Assembly (NCBI GenBank): GCA_025331435.1 | Contig: JAIWNI010000080.1 | Coordinates: forward strand, 62,001-126,000 | DNA: 64,000 nucleotides | Direction: 5' to 3' | From: Choanephora cucurbitarum | Taxonomy: Eukaryota; Mucoromycota; Mucoromycetes; Mucorales; Choanephoraceae | Shown: piece after piece, positions 49,661 through 61,652 of the stretch | How positions within the stretch are numbered: the first letter of the stretch is position 1 | How the letters are laid out: every line of letters starts with the position of its first letter | The notes under the pieces: model-generated | The model's database searches: none | Seen by the model: only the letters and a program-made list of their open reading frames with translations | What the model was told of the DNA's origin: nothing | Program-made: the position numbers and the translations under genes

Positions 49661-49938
49661 TCAGAGAATTGATGTCTTGCTGACAGAAACATATTCTAAT
49701 TAAAGAGGCTCACCTTCTGGCAACTCTATAGATAGTATCATGTATCTTAACTTCTTCTATAAAAAACGTCATTGCTCTTTATATCCTACTTTATCATTGG
49801 CAATCTTTTATTCCATTCGTCGATTTTTGGGTGGGACAGTTAGAGTTCAAACTGTATGACGACGTTTGTTATAGAACGAGCGCAACAAGTAGGGTGGCCA
49901 GTAATACTGCATATTATGTATGCATACAAGCATTAGCG
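49661..49938. other. Spacer between Helitron relic and duplication Y copy 2
   Basis: May contain the Helitron 3' end; no CTRR-hairpin could be identified with confidence. Confidence 0.35.
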
Positions 49939-52161
49939 CATGTAAGCTTTAACGTATACATCAACTTCATAAAACGAGAATATAGACATCAAAAAGAAGA
50001 AGCATTGCATATAAGAACTTTTCTTCTTTTTTTGGCAATGTTAAATTACTATATTCAAATGCATGCGAAACCAAAATGGTATATTAAATCTCATGCTGTT
50101 GATTCACAGGATTGGATCATATCATGAACAAGAAGTAAGTATCTTTACAAAAAGAAAAAGCCGAATTGGCTATAAGAATACACGCTCTGAGTCCTACGTG
50201 TAAAACGATAGGCGCATTCAAGCTGAGCGGTTTCTTTGCTTATCCTTGCAACATAGTGTATGGGAAAAAAAAAGAGCAAGTACAGCTATGAATACTATCA
50301 AAATACCAACTTTGTATCAACAGACAGGCTGACTGTAAGGGCCAAGCAAAAATGAAGTGTACGATGACGCGTTTCGATATACGCTCAAAACATCTGAGAG
50401 CACCATGAACCTGCGTATAGAGATACTATAACCTTGCTTTTTTCATGTTATTTGAACGTGTTTGGACTAATTTGATACTACATATTGCTTTGTACTGTTG
50501 CGATAAATAGACTCTAGAAGATATTAATAATAATAATAAAAAAGACATCTTACAAGTTGCGAAAGTAAGGGTGAAGGTGCATATCTGAAAAAAAAAGAGC
50601 AAAGAAAAAACTTTAAGCAAATTGAAAGGGGCTGCAAGAGAGCCAACCAGATCAAGAGTGTTGAGCACAAGTACGTAAAATGAATGCTTAAAGAGATTTG
50701 TATGCAAGTGGCGATCCTTTCGAGTTTGCTTGTTTGGTTTGCTTCGTTCTCTGAAACACAAGACAACGCATAACACAGTAGACTGATAAAGAGCACAAGA
50801 AAGAAAAAGGCAGACAACACTTTTATTCAGGGATTTGGATTTGGATTTGAATTTCGATTTGATCAAGGGAAGAAAAGCCTCTTGATGTCCTTATGCACTC
50901 AGGCTAAGCAACACGCCTACATAAAGACACCAGCAAAAAAAAAGAAAGACAGAAAAAAGGAAATAGTTTATTCATCGAGTTGATCTCCTGCGAGAATGTG
51001 TTTGTTTGTTTGTTTGCTTGTTTGTTGTATGTTTTGCTGTCTCCGTGTAACCCTTCAAACGTCTCTCTCTCTCTCTCTCTTTTTTTTTTCTTTTCTTTTC
51101 TTTTCTTCGTTCTCTTTCCCTGTCTTTCATTATCGAACGCCCTGTATAATACGCTCTATGTTCTTTATTTGCTTTTTGAGGCTTGCATTGCATTGCGATC
51201 ACCATCGCAAAATAGCCTCTGCAATGTACAATGACAGGAAGAAAAAATAGCAACACCAACAAGAGATCAGCAACAATTGCAAATCAAAATCATATAAAAG
51301 AGACAACAATCTGTTCGTAGCTTTTTGTTTTCTTCACTCACTCACTTCTTTTTTACCTTTACCTTTGCCTTTACTTTTACTTTTACTTTTACTTTACTCA
51401 GCTCAACTCTTTCTACATCTTATACTCTCCAAATATGCGTTTCATCACTGTGTCTATTGTCTTGGCTGCTGCTTTCATTGCCTGTAGTTCTGCTGCTAGT
51501 ATCCACCAAAGAGATGGCTTAGATCTTGATATTTTGGATGAAATTCTTAACGGCGATGGTCTTCTTGACACTCTTAATAAGCGCTCTGCCAAGAATGGAG
51601 AAGCCGACGAAGACGAACAAGAGCAAGATGAAGAGGAACAAGACGAACAAGGTGATGCTAGCCTTAACAACCACTAAACGCATCTTTCTTACTCGCACGC
51701 TTTCCCTCGCTGTATCTCTGTCTCTCCTTATTCCCTCAATCATATCAACCTCAGTTCGCAGATTCAGCCTTGACTAGGTTGGCTGTTCTGTTGATCTCTC
51801 TTATAAGCTAAATGTATTATTAATAAAGCGTGCTATTTACCGACACTTTGTTTTGTTGTATGAATCGGATAGAGCATCACGATACAGTCGTTCATGATAC
51901 TATCATATCGCGATAAGTGCTGGTAGATGCTCCCAAAAGATGCGACCTGATCTACCAACGAATCACATTATCCTTCAACATGACAATGTCTTCATTGATG
52001 AATTGCATGTGTTCTTTTCTTTCTTTTTTTTTTTTACGTTCTCTGAAATCTTTTCCGAGCATACTCTGATCTCGTGTAGCTTTTTGTTACAATGAAGCGA
52101 CCAAACATGATTGCTTATCTATTGATCAAGATGATTATTTTCCTTCTTTTTTATCTTTTTT
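49939..52161 (+). repeat. 2.2-kb segmental duplication Y, copy 2
   Basis: Direct repeat of 35231-37472, about 20 bp shorter through microsatellite contraction. Homology stops abruptly at a poly-T run on the right and at CATGYAAGCTTTAACG on the left. Confidence 0.9.
51435..51677 (+). CDS. Small secreted acidic peptide, paralogue 3 (identical to paralogue 1)
   Basis: 80 aa, identical in amino-acid sequence to the product of 36746-36988, including signal peptide, HQR and NKR candidate cleavage sites and the acidic tail. The TATA-containing promoter is conserved; the CTTTTA repeats upstream of the ATG are shorter here. Function unknown. Confidence 0.72.
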   Translation: MRFITVSIVLAAAFIACSSAASIHQRDGLDLDILDEILNGDGLLDTLNKRSAKNGEADEDEQEQDEEEQDEQGDASLNNH

Positions 52162-52600
52162 GGACAATAATTAATTATTTTATAGTGAGCTGCTTATTAA
52201 GCTTTGGGAAGTGAACGATATTAGCGCTCCCATTTTTTATTTTTAGAAACCAAAACAAAGCTACAAAAACTAGAATAGCGCATCCGTCTATACGAAATGG
52301 GAATTTGCTTCCCTAAATTTCTATCAATGCATTGAACTTTCTTAAGACATTCCTGTCTTCCTTCTCTTTTTCTTCGTCATTTCTCAAGTTCACCTTCAAA
52401 CCTTCCATACTTTAATAAATATTAAGTAACTATGCATTCTACATCAGCAACCATGTAGCTTCTTTTGTGAATAAACTATAAACGGATCATGGCACAGTTT
52501 CCATGCAAATTCTATGAAATAGGTTTAAAGTGCTAATGATTGAGTAAGAGTTCCAATCATGCATGACATTTGGATTTTGGTTCTCAAAGAAGAAGATAAG
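52162..52600. other. Intergenic
   Basis: AT-rich, no gene seen. Ends with ATAAG, the left copy of the target duplication of the solo LTR. Confidence 0.4.
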
Positions 52601-53043
52601 TGTGATGTTTTGGTAGTGATTTAAGAGAAAAGATTATAGAGACAGAAAGAGAGTACAGTGAGACTGTTTTAAACTGTTTATTACTTCAAAAAGAGGTCTT
52701 AGAACTAATGTCTTCTAACAACAACTATTTATATGTTTTCAATAAAGGATCTGATGTAATCACAGATTATGGAGTTTGTACTAAATTAGTGTATTACTGT
52801 TACTTGTAACTTTAATAGTTACCATCATTCCTTATCCCGAGGATTTATGTTACCGAATGATGTGATGCTATCTCTTGAGTCTAGTTCTTTGTGTTGAACC
52901 TTATTGACTTCAGTTGGATTCTTTTATTTCGTAAGGATTTAGATCTTTTACTTTGTTTCTGATGTTATATCTTTTATGACTTATTTGGTCTTTCATGCAA
53001 CCTTATTGTCATTGTTGAGACTAAATGTGCTCAGATCACCACA
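52601..53043. mobile_element. Probable solo LTR, 443 bp, with 5-bp target-site duplication
   Basis: The sequence starts TGTGATG and ends CACCACA (TG...CA with TGTG/CACA short inverted ends) and is flanked by perfect copies of ATAAG at 52596-52600 and 53044-53048. It contains an internal AATAAAG polyadenylation-like signal. No second LTR or gag-pol was found. Family (Copia or Gypsy) cannot be told. Orientation is uncertain. Confidence 0.55.
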
Positions 53044-53048
53044 ATAAG

Positions 53049-54947
53049 AGAGCATAATATCAGATATCTATTAAAATCTGATACTTTATTTGAAGCAGTT
53101 ATACAAAGAAGACTGCAACGTTTTCGTATTAATATAGGTTGCAAGTTTGTTATTTAACTAATATCTATCTTTTTCTCTTGCATTTTTGAATAGATAAGTG
53201 AGACGAAACCAACAGTATGTCCTGTTTTTTGAAGAAAGCACTGCATTTGACCAAATACATATCTTTCTTAGTCGAGATTCTTTGTGGCAACAGTCAGATC
53301 TTACCTAATAGTAGGTCCAATTTTGTTTCATGAAGAGCCAATTCCTCTCCAAGTAACTCAAGGCTTTGTTGTACTTTGGCATGCCCGTTTCAAAGTGGAA
53401 GTTAAAAACCGCTATCTAAATGCTTTAATAAAGGACACCAAAAAAAGATTATGGGGGGCCACAAGACCACTGGAAGAAGAGCAAGTTACCGTTACTAATG
53501 TCTTGTTCTGTTATCACGAATTTGACTACCTATCTTCCAAATAGAACAATAAGCTGAGGCCTTCGATCAGATGTAGCAGGACAGAGCGTGAGAGATTCGA
53601 CCAAACCTTCTTTAAATAGAAAAAAGAAGAAAGCAGATCGATCATATATTTAAGTCATACAACAAATAGAGATTGTCCAAACAAGGATGATACATTCATA
53701 CTGGTTAAAAGATCTATTGTAAAAATCGAATGTAAATTTTAAAACGAAGTGCCAAAAGAGGACGCCTTACATTACAAATTCCAAGTTCACATAGACCATT
53801 CATCACAGACTGACTAGCATGTCGAAAATTAAAAGCTTATATTGGAATCCATAGTATATGGATGTATTTCTTGGTTCTTTAGAATGCTTGGAGATTTCGA
53901 ATGACCTCAAGAGAAGTCATTCTTGAGTAAACGAGTATAATGCCTTAGCAAAATGAGTCGCACCGTTGTGAAGACATCTGAATAAAGTTTCAGCATAATC
54001 CTGTTTGTATCTATGTATCTTAAACTCAAGGCTACTCGATAGACTTCATTCATGACCAGATGATAAAATCTGCCTGCCGTCAATCTTATCCAAATAGGCT
54101 ACGGAACCACTGAAAAGTCAGAGGCTTAAATTGATTGACGAACCGACAGATCTTAGCATAACAGAAAGCGCACAGAAACAATAGAAGGAATCGATAGGTA
54201 TTGATATGCAAAAATTCAACTCAACCTGTTGCTCTGACTCTTCAACAAGCCTCAACTAAAATGAAATTGAGACATTATGAGAAATCAAATATAGAGTAAT
54301 CTTTCTATCTTGTTCTATTTGAGACAAAGTAGGCATTTAGAACGAACGAAGCAAGCTAGTCATTGAAAGAGATAAGGGAACACGCAATTAATTGATGGCT
54401 TAGAGGAAGCGAAAAGAATTTGCAAATGCTTTTGCTATCTGCATTGTGCATTGACAAGCAGCAGTTTGTTTAATCTTACAAAGGGCTACTCCACAAAAAT
54501 TGGCGAACTGATTAGATGGCTTCATTAGTAGACGAGAAGATCTTTTCCGCTCCAATTGATACTATTTCTGAATATTAAATGCTATTTGGCATTACCAAGA
54601 CATATATTGGCTGTGAGAATAATAGTGTCTTGCACTCCCTCTCCAATCTCAATCTTTTCCGTTGTTGAATATCTCAGCTTTGTCAATCACTAGTTTTCTT
54701 GTCACACAAGGCTACGTGTAACAGATAAGATTATTCTTGTTGCAAGCAAGCTGGGTCTAAAATTAAACCGGACTTAGTCCGGTAATGAAAAGCCAATCCC
54801 ACCCAATCGTCTTTGCTATGTCCGCCTCTTCGCCCGCCCGTCGGCTGGCTCTCTCAATGCACGTAGAAGCTCACCATTTTGCAAAACCATTTAAAGATTC
54901 CCTCTCTTCTTGGACACAGCCTAACGACCGGTTGCTACATATAAAAA
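53049..54947. other. Intergenic; unidentified ORF fragment and eL18 promoter
   Basis: An ORF at 53284-53544 (86 codons) has no recognised motif. The right end is the eL18 promoter, with an inverted repeat at 54767-54783. Confidence 0.4.
54767..54783. promoter_or_regulatory. 17-bp palindrome upstream of the eL18 gene
   Basis: ACCGGACT-T-AGTCCGGT, perfect 8-bp arms, 165 bp upstream of the inferred ATG. Its symmetry suggests a dimeric factor site; the factor is unknown. Confidence 0.4.
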
Positions 54948-55902
54948 ATGGTAAAGCATCCTATACAAGAAGCATACAGTGTAGATGGATCGATCTTTTT
55001 GAAATCAGATGTGTGATATAGTTGAAGGATGATGCCTGAAAGATGATACATGAAGAAGTTCAAAAAAAAAAGAAAGGCAGGGACATAAAGCTATACCATG
55101 CATCGGGAACTAAGAAGAAAAGTTGAGAAAGAAAGCCAAAACTCCAGAAAGAACATTGCGAGGAACTTTTGACAACAGTATTCAACTATTGTTATCACAC
55201 ATTTGATGAGAAGAAAGATGGAGACACAAAAACATGGCGCATAAAAGCAAAGAGTTACTTATTCTAATGCCTCTATTTTTCTTGCTTGGTTATTAGGGTA
55301 TCGATCTTAAGAACCATCACGTCAAGAACTCTAACCGTTCTGCTCCCAAGTCTGACAACGTCTACTTGGCCTTGCTCGTCAAGGTAAACTTTTAAGAAAA
55401 AAGAGAAGTTTGCTCGAACTTTATCACTGATATTATTTTGTATTAGCTCTACCGTTTCCTTGCTCGTCGTACCGATGCTAACTTCAACAAGGTCGTCTTG
55501 AAGCGTCTCTTTATGTCTCGTGTCAACCGTCCTCCCGTCACCGTTTCTCGTCTCGTCAAGAACAACAAGGAAGGTAAGACTATCGTCGTTGTTGGCCGTG
55601 TCACCGATGACTCTCGTCTTCTCGATCTCCCCAAGATCTCTGTTGCTGCCCTCAACTTCTCCAAGACCGCTAAGGCCCGTATCTTGAAGGCTGGTGGTGA
55701 AGTTTTGACCTTGGATCAATTGGCTCTCCGTGCCCCCACCGGTGCCAACACCATCTTGATCCGTGGTGCCAAGAACAGCCGTGAATCCGTCAAGCACTTC
55801 GGTTTCGGTCCCCACAAGAACAAGAAGCCCTTCGTTCGCTCCAAGGGCCGTAAGTTCGAAAAGGCTCGTGGTAAGCGTTCTTCTCGTGGTTTCAAGGTCT
55901 AA
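54948..55902 (+). CDS. RPL18: 60S ribosomal protein eL18
   Basis: Large-subunit protein. Exons 54948-54950 (start codon only), 55297-55383 and 55447-55902 give 181 aa: [20 protein letters not shown], then [34 protein letters not shown], and the C-terminus ending RSSRGFKV, all typical of eL18. The first exon is inferred: eL18 begins M-G-I-D, GGT ATC GAT follows a TTAG acceptor, and ATG followed by GTAAAG at 54948 is the best upstream donor. An intron directly after the start codon is common in fungal ribosomal protein genes. Codon bias is strong (CGT, AAG, GTC, CTC), as for highly expressed genes. The gene is free of frameshifts, unlike its right-hand neighbours. Confidence 0.95.
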
Positions 55903-56143
55903 GCTATCTTTTTATTTCAATAAAATCGATACATTTAAAGATAATTAAATTCATGACTTCAAAAGAATGGGAATCTTTTTTTTTGGAAAGACATCTTCAA
56001 AATTAAAATACAATAATTGTGTACTGTATAAATAAAAATCAAGCACTTCTTTTTTTTTTTTAATCTAGTCATAAAATAGGAAAAAAAAGGAGGAAGAAGG
56101 GAGGAAAAGGGGTGGGGGATTATAGTAAAGTCAAGGAAGAAGA
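55903..56143. other. Convergent 3' intergenic region between eL18 and TOM70
   Basis: 241 bp separating two convergent stop codons; AATAAAATC at 55919-55927 may serve as the eL18 polyadenylation signal, and a G/A-rich tract precedes the TOM70 stop. Confidence 0.5.
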
Positions 56144-58429
56144 TTAACCTCTTAATGCCTTCAACTTGGCAGCAGCATCAGGGAAGTCCTTGGCGAAACG
56201 AGTTTGAGTCTTGGTAGCTTCGACATAAGAAATAGCATGTTCAAGCTCAGCTTCAGTTCTGGCCAAATCAATAGCCATCTTGTAGTATTTGAGAGCTTCT
56301 TCAGGCTTGCCTTGTTCCAAAAGGATTTGAGCAAGAGAGGCAACAGCAGCATCACATGCAGGGTCTACTTCTAAGGCGCTTTGACATAACTTGGTAGCTT
56401 CCTCAATGTTGTTCAAAACCTGATACATCAGCATGGCCTTGTTGATATAAGGTAAGGGGTTCTTGGGATCCAAAGTCATAGCCTTTCCAAACATCTCAAT
56501 AGCTTCAGGCAACTTTTGTTGATCGACCAAGAGCTCACCATAGTAGTTGTGAACATCTGTGCTATTGGCGAACTTCTTCAATGTGTTGTTGAATGTAGAC
56601 ATAGAAGAAGAAATTGAGCCGAGCTTGTATTGAACAACACCCAACTGAATATGGGCATAAACAAATGAATCATCTAACTTGATGCTCTCGCTGTAATCCT
56701 TAGCAGCAGCATCGTAATTTCCGCCTAATGTAGTTGACTTGACCTCTGTGGTAATAGATATCGGGGTCGCTAGGTTGATGGCAACAGCTTCTTCGAATTG
56801 CTTATAGGTAGCTTCAAACGTCACCTTTAAATTTGAATTCGTTTTAGTGATATACTCCTTCCCTAACAATAACCTCTTCAACAACATTGATTACTTACCT
56901 TGTTCCATGTAGATACTGGAACGCTTAATGTAACTTTGAACATATTTAGGATCAGCTTCGATGGCCTTGTTAAACCAAGTCAAAGCTTCAGCAGTGTTAC
57001 CCTTCAAGAAGGCAAATGTACCCATCAAGTTGAGAGCGTAAGCTTGGTAGTACGAGAACAGCCCAATTCAACAGCCTTTCACAAGCTTCTAAAGCACCAT
57101 TGTAATCCTTTTCAGCAATAGCACGGTAAGCCTTAGCATAATAAGCATCACCAGATTCGTCGTCAGGGATGCTAGCTAAATCTTGAACGACTAATGGACA
57201 CAATGTGAATATTAAACATATAGGTATCTTCACAACACGTTTTCTCTCTTTCTACTTACGAGGACGGAAAGAATCAAGATAGGCAGTAACAAATGTAGGT
57301 GAAGGCAAACGAGGCTTCTTTGTCTACATGATCATTCAACTATTAGTTTGCTTCCAATCCTGCACATACATTTTCTTCTTCCTTTTCTTTACCTTCATAA
57401 TTTCCTTTGCTCTGTTTTCAGAAACTTGCTTCAAGACGCGTTCCATAGCTTTACTGGCAGCGTCATTTTTGAAAGCATCGAGAATACAGACACAGGTGAA
57501 ATCTAAATTCAATTAGGTATTATGTCATCTGGCTGATTTTCTTAATCCTTTTATTTATACTTACCATAAAGAGCGTTTTCCAAATCGCCCTTCTTTTCCA
57601 AAGCGTGTGCACGTCTGTTCAATGCCTTGACATAGACAGGATCTAAACGAAGAGCTTCGTTACAATCTTCAATAACACGCTCATTGAGGTTCAAGGTTGG
57701 CAAAACAAGCAGCACGGTTTGAATAGAAAATAGGGTCAGCTTTGTATTTGAGGGCTAATGTGTATAAATCGGCAGCTTCTTGGTAAGCCTTGCTGCTGAA
57801 CTTGGCATTACCCTTGTCTTGAGTGATTGAGCAGCTTCGGCACGTTGCTAATAGTCAAAAAGAAAAGAAATTCAGTTCATCTTCTTTGTTTCTCCCTCCA
57901 TTTTTTTTTGACATCCAATCATGCATCTCCCTCTCTTTTCTTTTCTTTTCTTTTCCCTTTTTGTTTCTTACGTCAGCACTCAAAGCAGCAATTTCTTCGT
58001 CACTCAAAGCAGCATAATCAACTACAGAGGTAGTAGTTGTGGTTGTGGTTGTGGTTGTCTTTTGTTCAGCAGGGGTGGTAGCTGATTTTTCAGAAGAAGT
58101 AGTTGTGGTTGTAGTCTCAACAGTCTTCTTGACTAAAGTATATATAATTTAATTAACAGTGCAAACAATAGAACCTTCTAAAATCGTTCTACTTATTTGC
58201 TGTCTTTAACTTGCAAAAAAAAAAATATTAATAATTACCTTCTCTCTTTGCTTCAGGCTTTCTCTTGCCCCTTCTTGCTTCCAGAAGAAACTGAAATAAG
58301 CACAGCACCAGCAAGGGTCAAGCCCGCAGCAATAGCACAGTAAAACTTCCAATCTTTATCTTCGATAGACTTCTTGACCTTTTCTAAGGCGCTTGAGGGG
58401 ACAGCAACTTTACTAGGAGCAGGTGCCAT
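56144..58429 (-). CDS. TOM70: Mitochondrial import receptor Tom70, frame disrupted by several single-base indels
   Basis: Outer-membrane TPR receptor for carrier preproteins and Hsp70/Hsp90. ATG at 58429; a transmembrane anchor follows at residues ~30-48 (FYCAIAAGLTLAGAVLIS), then a Thr-rich linker. Exon borders (5' to 3'): 58429-58239, 58132-57972, 57847-~57545, 57502-57393, 57323-57260, 57190-56899, ~56840-56144. TPR motifs and the Tom70 signature KPRLPSPTFVTAYLDSFRP are clear, but the frame breaks at 58268-58271 (one G too many), ~57818 (one too few), ~57695 (one too many), ~57073, ~57055, ~56773 and ~56726. Residues on both sides of each break remain well conserved in the shifted frame. 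No base-substitution stop was seen. Consensus error is more likely than a pseudogene. The C-terminal ~190 codons are intact. Confidence 0.9.
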
Positions 58430-59214
58430 TTTTTTATATGGTTTTCTCAAAAAGAGGTTTAAAGAAGGAAAAAAAAAGCGAAAAAAGATCATATTTTTTT
58501 TTTCTTATTCAGAAAGCATGGCTCGGGTGACATGTCTGGGGTAAGATAAAATTAAAAATTGCATTAACACCACTTTTTTTTTGAATACTAAGAGTTAAAA
58601 GCAAAGCCTTATGTATTCAAAGTGCACCATGCTCGATCCCTTAGCTTTTCCCTTTTGACACCTACAACAAGTGTTATTGAGGCCGAGTTTTGTTGTCGCG
58701 GTTAGGATACTGACATGATAAACTTATCAAAACGCAAGATTTTCTTCTCTCAAGTTAATTCAATGCAACTTGACATAAACATAAGAATATTAGACAATCA
58801 AAACAACTAAAACCAAAAAGGACATTACTTGATCTTTGTTTACGGCAATATTTATCCTTAATGCACCTGACATAATTACAAAAAGTAACAATCGCTTGAC
58901 TGTTTTATCGCGACAAGTTGATAGGAAAAGGACAGGCTGGAATTGGAACAAATTAAACTTGCTTTCATCAGGCTCTAGTGAAAGCAACTTTATTAACTAA
59001 CTCAAGCTTTGACATGTGTGTGTTCTGCAAGCATGTTTCAAAATTGTGCCTAATCAAAAAATGGTATGACAGAATATCTTAGATTCGACGGACAAGATGA
59101 CAACATAGTTCTTGTATCAAGCTTTATTTCTTATGGTTATCATTTCTTATTCTATGAAATAGACAGATATATTTACATATAATACATATACGCATGTAAT
59201 CATTTAATATAGTC
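58430..59214. other. Intergenic between TOM70 and GT8-GT64 genes
   Basis: Holds the TOM70 promoter (A/T-rich near 58435-58505). No gene is recognised; the small minus-strand ORF at 58790-58987 has no motif. Confidence 0.4.
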
Positions 59215-61366
59215 TTAGCCAGATTTTTCTTTCTGGATTGTCTTTTTGACTCTCTGCCAACTGCCACGTCTATATTGTGTTCTACTAAAAGAAATAGTAG
59301 TGTCATATGCCAGTAAAAGGGGATCGTTTTGATGCCAAAACCGAGTGACAAAATCAGAGATACATTTGGCCCGAGCAGGCATATGAGCCGAGTTTGTGCT
59401 GATACCTTTGACCAAGCCAAAATCCTCAATAGGAATTCTTGTTTGAACATAACCTGGAGGAGCATGGCTCATGCCAGCTACCATCATCGCAAATGCCAAA
59501 TCCTCGCAGTTCAGCTGGTCGTCAATAATTTGATGTAAATCAGGATCAAGTAGACTATAAACAAAATGAAGTGAATAAACAGAATAAAAGAGGACTGTCA
59601 AATGAAGTTTACCATGTATAACTAAACAGATAGTCTGATCGAATAAACATACTCTTGGTCAGAATAATACTGTAAGGTGCTTTTTGAACAACTCGATAGG
59701 TGGCTTTGTTTGTTTCGTGATTGTAGGTATGGAGACGAGGGAAATGACCAACGATACTGTCTTTTCTGTTTTGCCATGCCTGAGACAACAATACAAAAAA
59801 AAACGAGTTTACTTCATTTATGCCATGTAAAAATCCATTCATACCTGAAATGTGAATTCAAGATCATCTAACCCAACAAAAATGTCATCGTCCATGATAT
59901 AAACACTATCTGTCTGGAGATCAGGAATTGGATTGAATCGATTGTTGAGGGAATCAAATGATTGGGGCAAAATGACCACACGCGTATGGTCTTGTGTAGG
60001 GATGCCTTGAAGAAGCGAATTGGGCACTTGAAGAGCAGGGTTATGCCAGGTAATATAAATAGTGTGTATCTTACTGGACTTCAGTAGGTGTTTAATGAGT
60101 AAGGATAAATGTTCAATTCGGTCAGGATTATATGTGCTGATCAGGACAGAGAACTGATCCTCAATAGGAAATGAGCTGACAGACTGAAGTCTAGAATTCA
60201 AATAAGTACTGCACACATGGTGTTGTCGCTCCGCATTTTTCCATAAACCAGCTATAGAAAAGAAATGTTTAACTACAGAATATCTTGAATACAAGCGTAA
60301 ATCATCTTTTTTTTACCTTTAGTCGTGTTGAAGGTATTGTGCATCTGATTATTTAAATGACGCCATTTATAGAATAGAACGGGATCAATGTGTTTCTTCC
60401 AATCTGTGTCGCGATATAGATGAAAGTTCCATGGTTTCATAAGCTTTGTATATACAGTAATCATCTAATGATTGATTAAATAACCATGGAATTCGATTAT
60501 ATATACACCCCTTACCTGCTTAAAAGATGCATGGTATGCTGCAGGTGTCAGATATTTGCCTTGGAGGAGGTCTATTAAATCTAAGTTGTGCCCAGCTCTT
60601 CTGTAGTCTTTGAGTATGGCCTCAAATGAATGAGTATTAGGTTCTAGAATAAGCATAGAGATAGAAGGGGTTTCATCGTTCTGATTGGCTACAAAAGCTG
60701 TTCCTGCTGGATGGTTGAACAGTTGATCGACATGCTTTGATTGAATTGAAGATCCGAAGTAAGTAAAATCATGATGATGACATTGCATTCAATAGCTTAC
60801 ATCCTCAAATATCACATCTGGAGTGAAATAGATTATTTTCCATAGTCAAGCATCGCCCAGAGTTGAACAATGATGCTATTGCGGTTAAATGGAATCTGTT
60901 GATTTCCAGGAAATTCAAGAGGTGAAATCTATTACCGTATGACATAAGTTATGCTGAAAAGATCGAGGAGAATACTATTTTTACCCTTATCAGTTTTGTA
61001 TCAAGCAAGTCAAATGTAGTGATTTCATCCTTCTCTAACTCAATTGTATCTGATATCAACACAACTGTATCTGACTTGAATGGCTTCTTGTTCTGTAAAG
61101 AATAGAGCGATGTCCATATAGGCTCAAGCTAGAGACAAATATTAGCATATAAGTAACACAGAATCTTGAATAGTGTCTACATACCATGCTTCTGTCATCT
61201 ATGATTGTAACAAGCGCTTTCTTCTTTTCAAATGCCTGATAGAAAGAAGTGCTGGCTCTCTCAGGCAACAAAGTCGCTTGTGATAATCTTATCGCTGGAT
61301 GAACAATGAATAGAAAGAAAAGGAATACTGCTGATATAGCAGTAATAGATAAAATTTCTTGTTCAT
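59215..61366 (-). CDS. GT8-GT64 fusion glycosyltransferase (glycogenin-like plus exostosin-like), type II membrane protein
   Basis: Exons (5' to 3'): 61366-61185, 61128-60985, 60928-60801, 60734-60516, 60464-60317, 60251-59845, 59779-59613, 59554-59215. Short basic N-terminus (MNKK), one signal anchor (~6-25), then a GT8 glycogenin-like domain (ALVTIIDDRSM, RNSIIVQLWAMLDYGK, SISMLILEPNTHSFEAIL, HNLDLIDLLQGKYLTP). A GT64 exostosin C-terminal-type domain follows: FSVLISTYNPDRIEHL, YIMDDDIFVGLDDLEF (DDD metal site), and NCEDLAFAMMVAG. The expected GT8 DxD is not seen, so that domain may be inactive. Two single-base deletions break the frame, at 61351-61354 (T4, 5 expected) and 60836-60839 (A4 on the coding strand, 5 expected), both homopolymers. 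Probably Golgi, cell-wall or glycoprotein glycans; substrate unknown. Confidence 0.82.
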
Positions 61367-61652
61367 TTGTTTGTGAGTGATAAAGAAAGAAAAGTAGAAG
61401 AAAAAAACAATGGATCTGAGCATTCTTATATCACTGTCATTTGACGGAATTTAAATGTAAGTGTATATGCTATCAAATAGAAATGATAGGAAAGATAAAG
61501 TTTATGATGCATGCTGTACTTTTGGTAAGTTTTTATAGTAGTTTGCCTTAATGAAACTATATTCCAACCAACAAGAGAGATTTTCTAATATTGTCTTTTT
61601 CTTTTATATCCTTTTCATTTCTTTGTTCAAAAAGAAAAAAAAAAGTGGGTAT

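Noticed and set aside
54951..55296. Intronic C/D snoRNA in the eL18 first intron (ATGATG and CTGA near 55025-55050)
   Set aside because: The C box lacks the final A, box spacing is too short and no terminal stem pairs.
56144..58429. Programmed frameshifting or genuine TOM70 pseudogene
   Set aside because: Seven or more shifts, mostly in homopolymers, with no slippery-site signals and with adjacent unrelated genes also affected, fit consensus error better.
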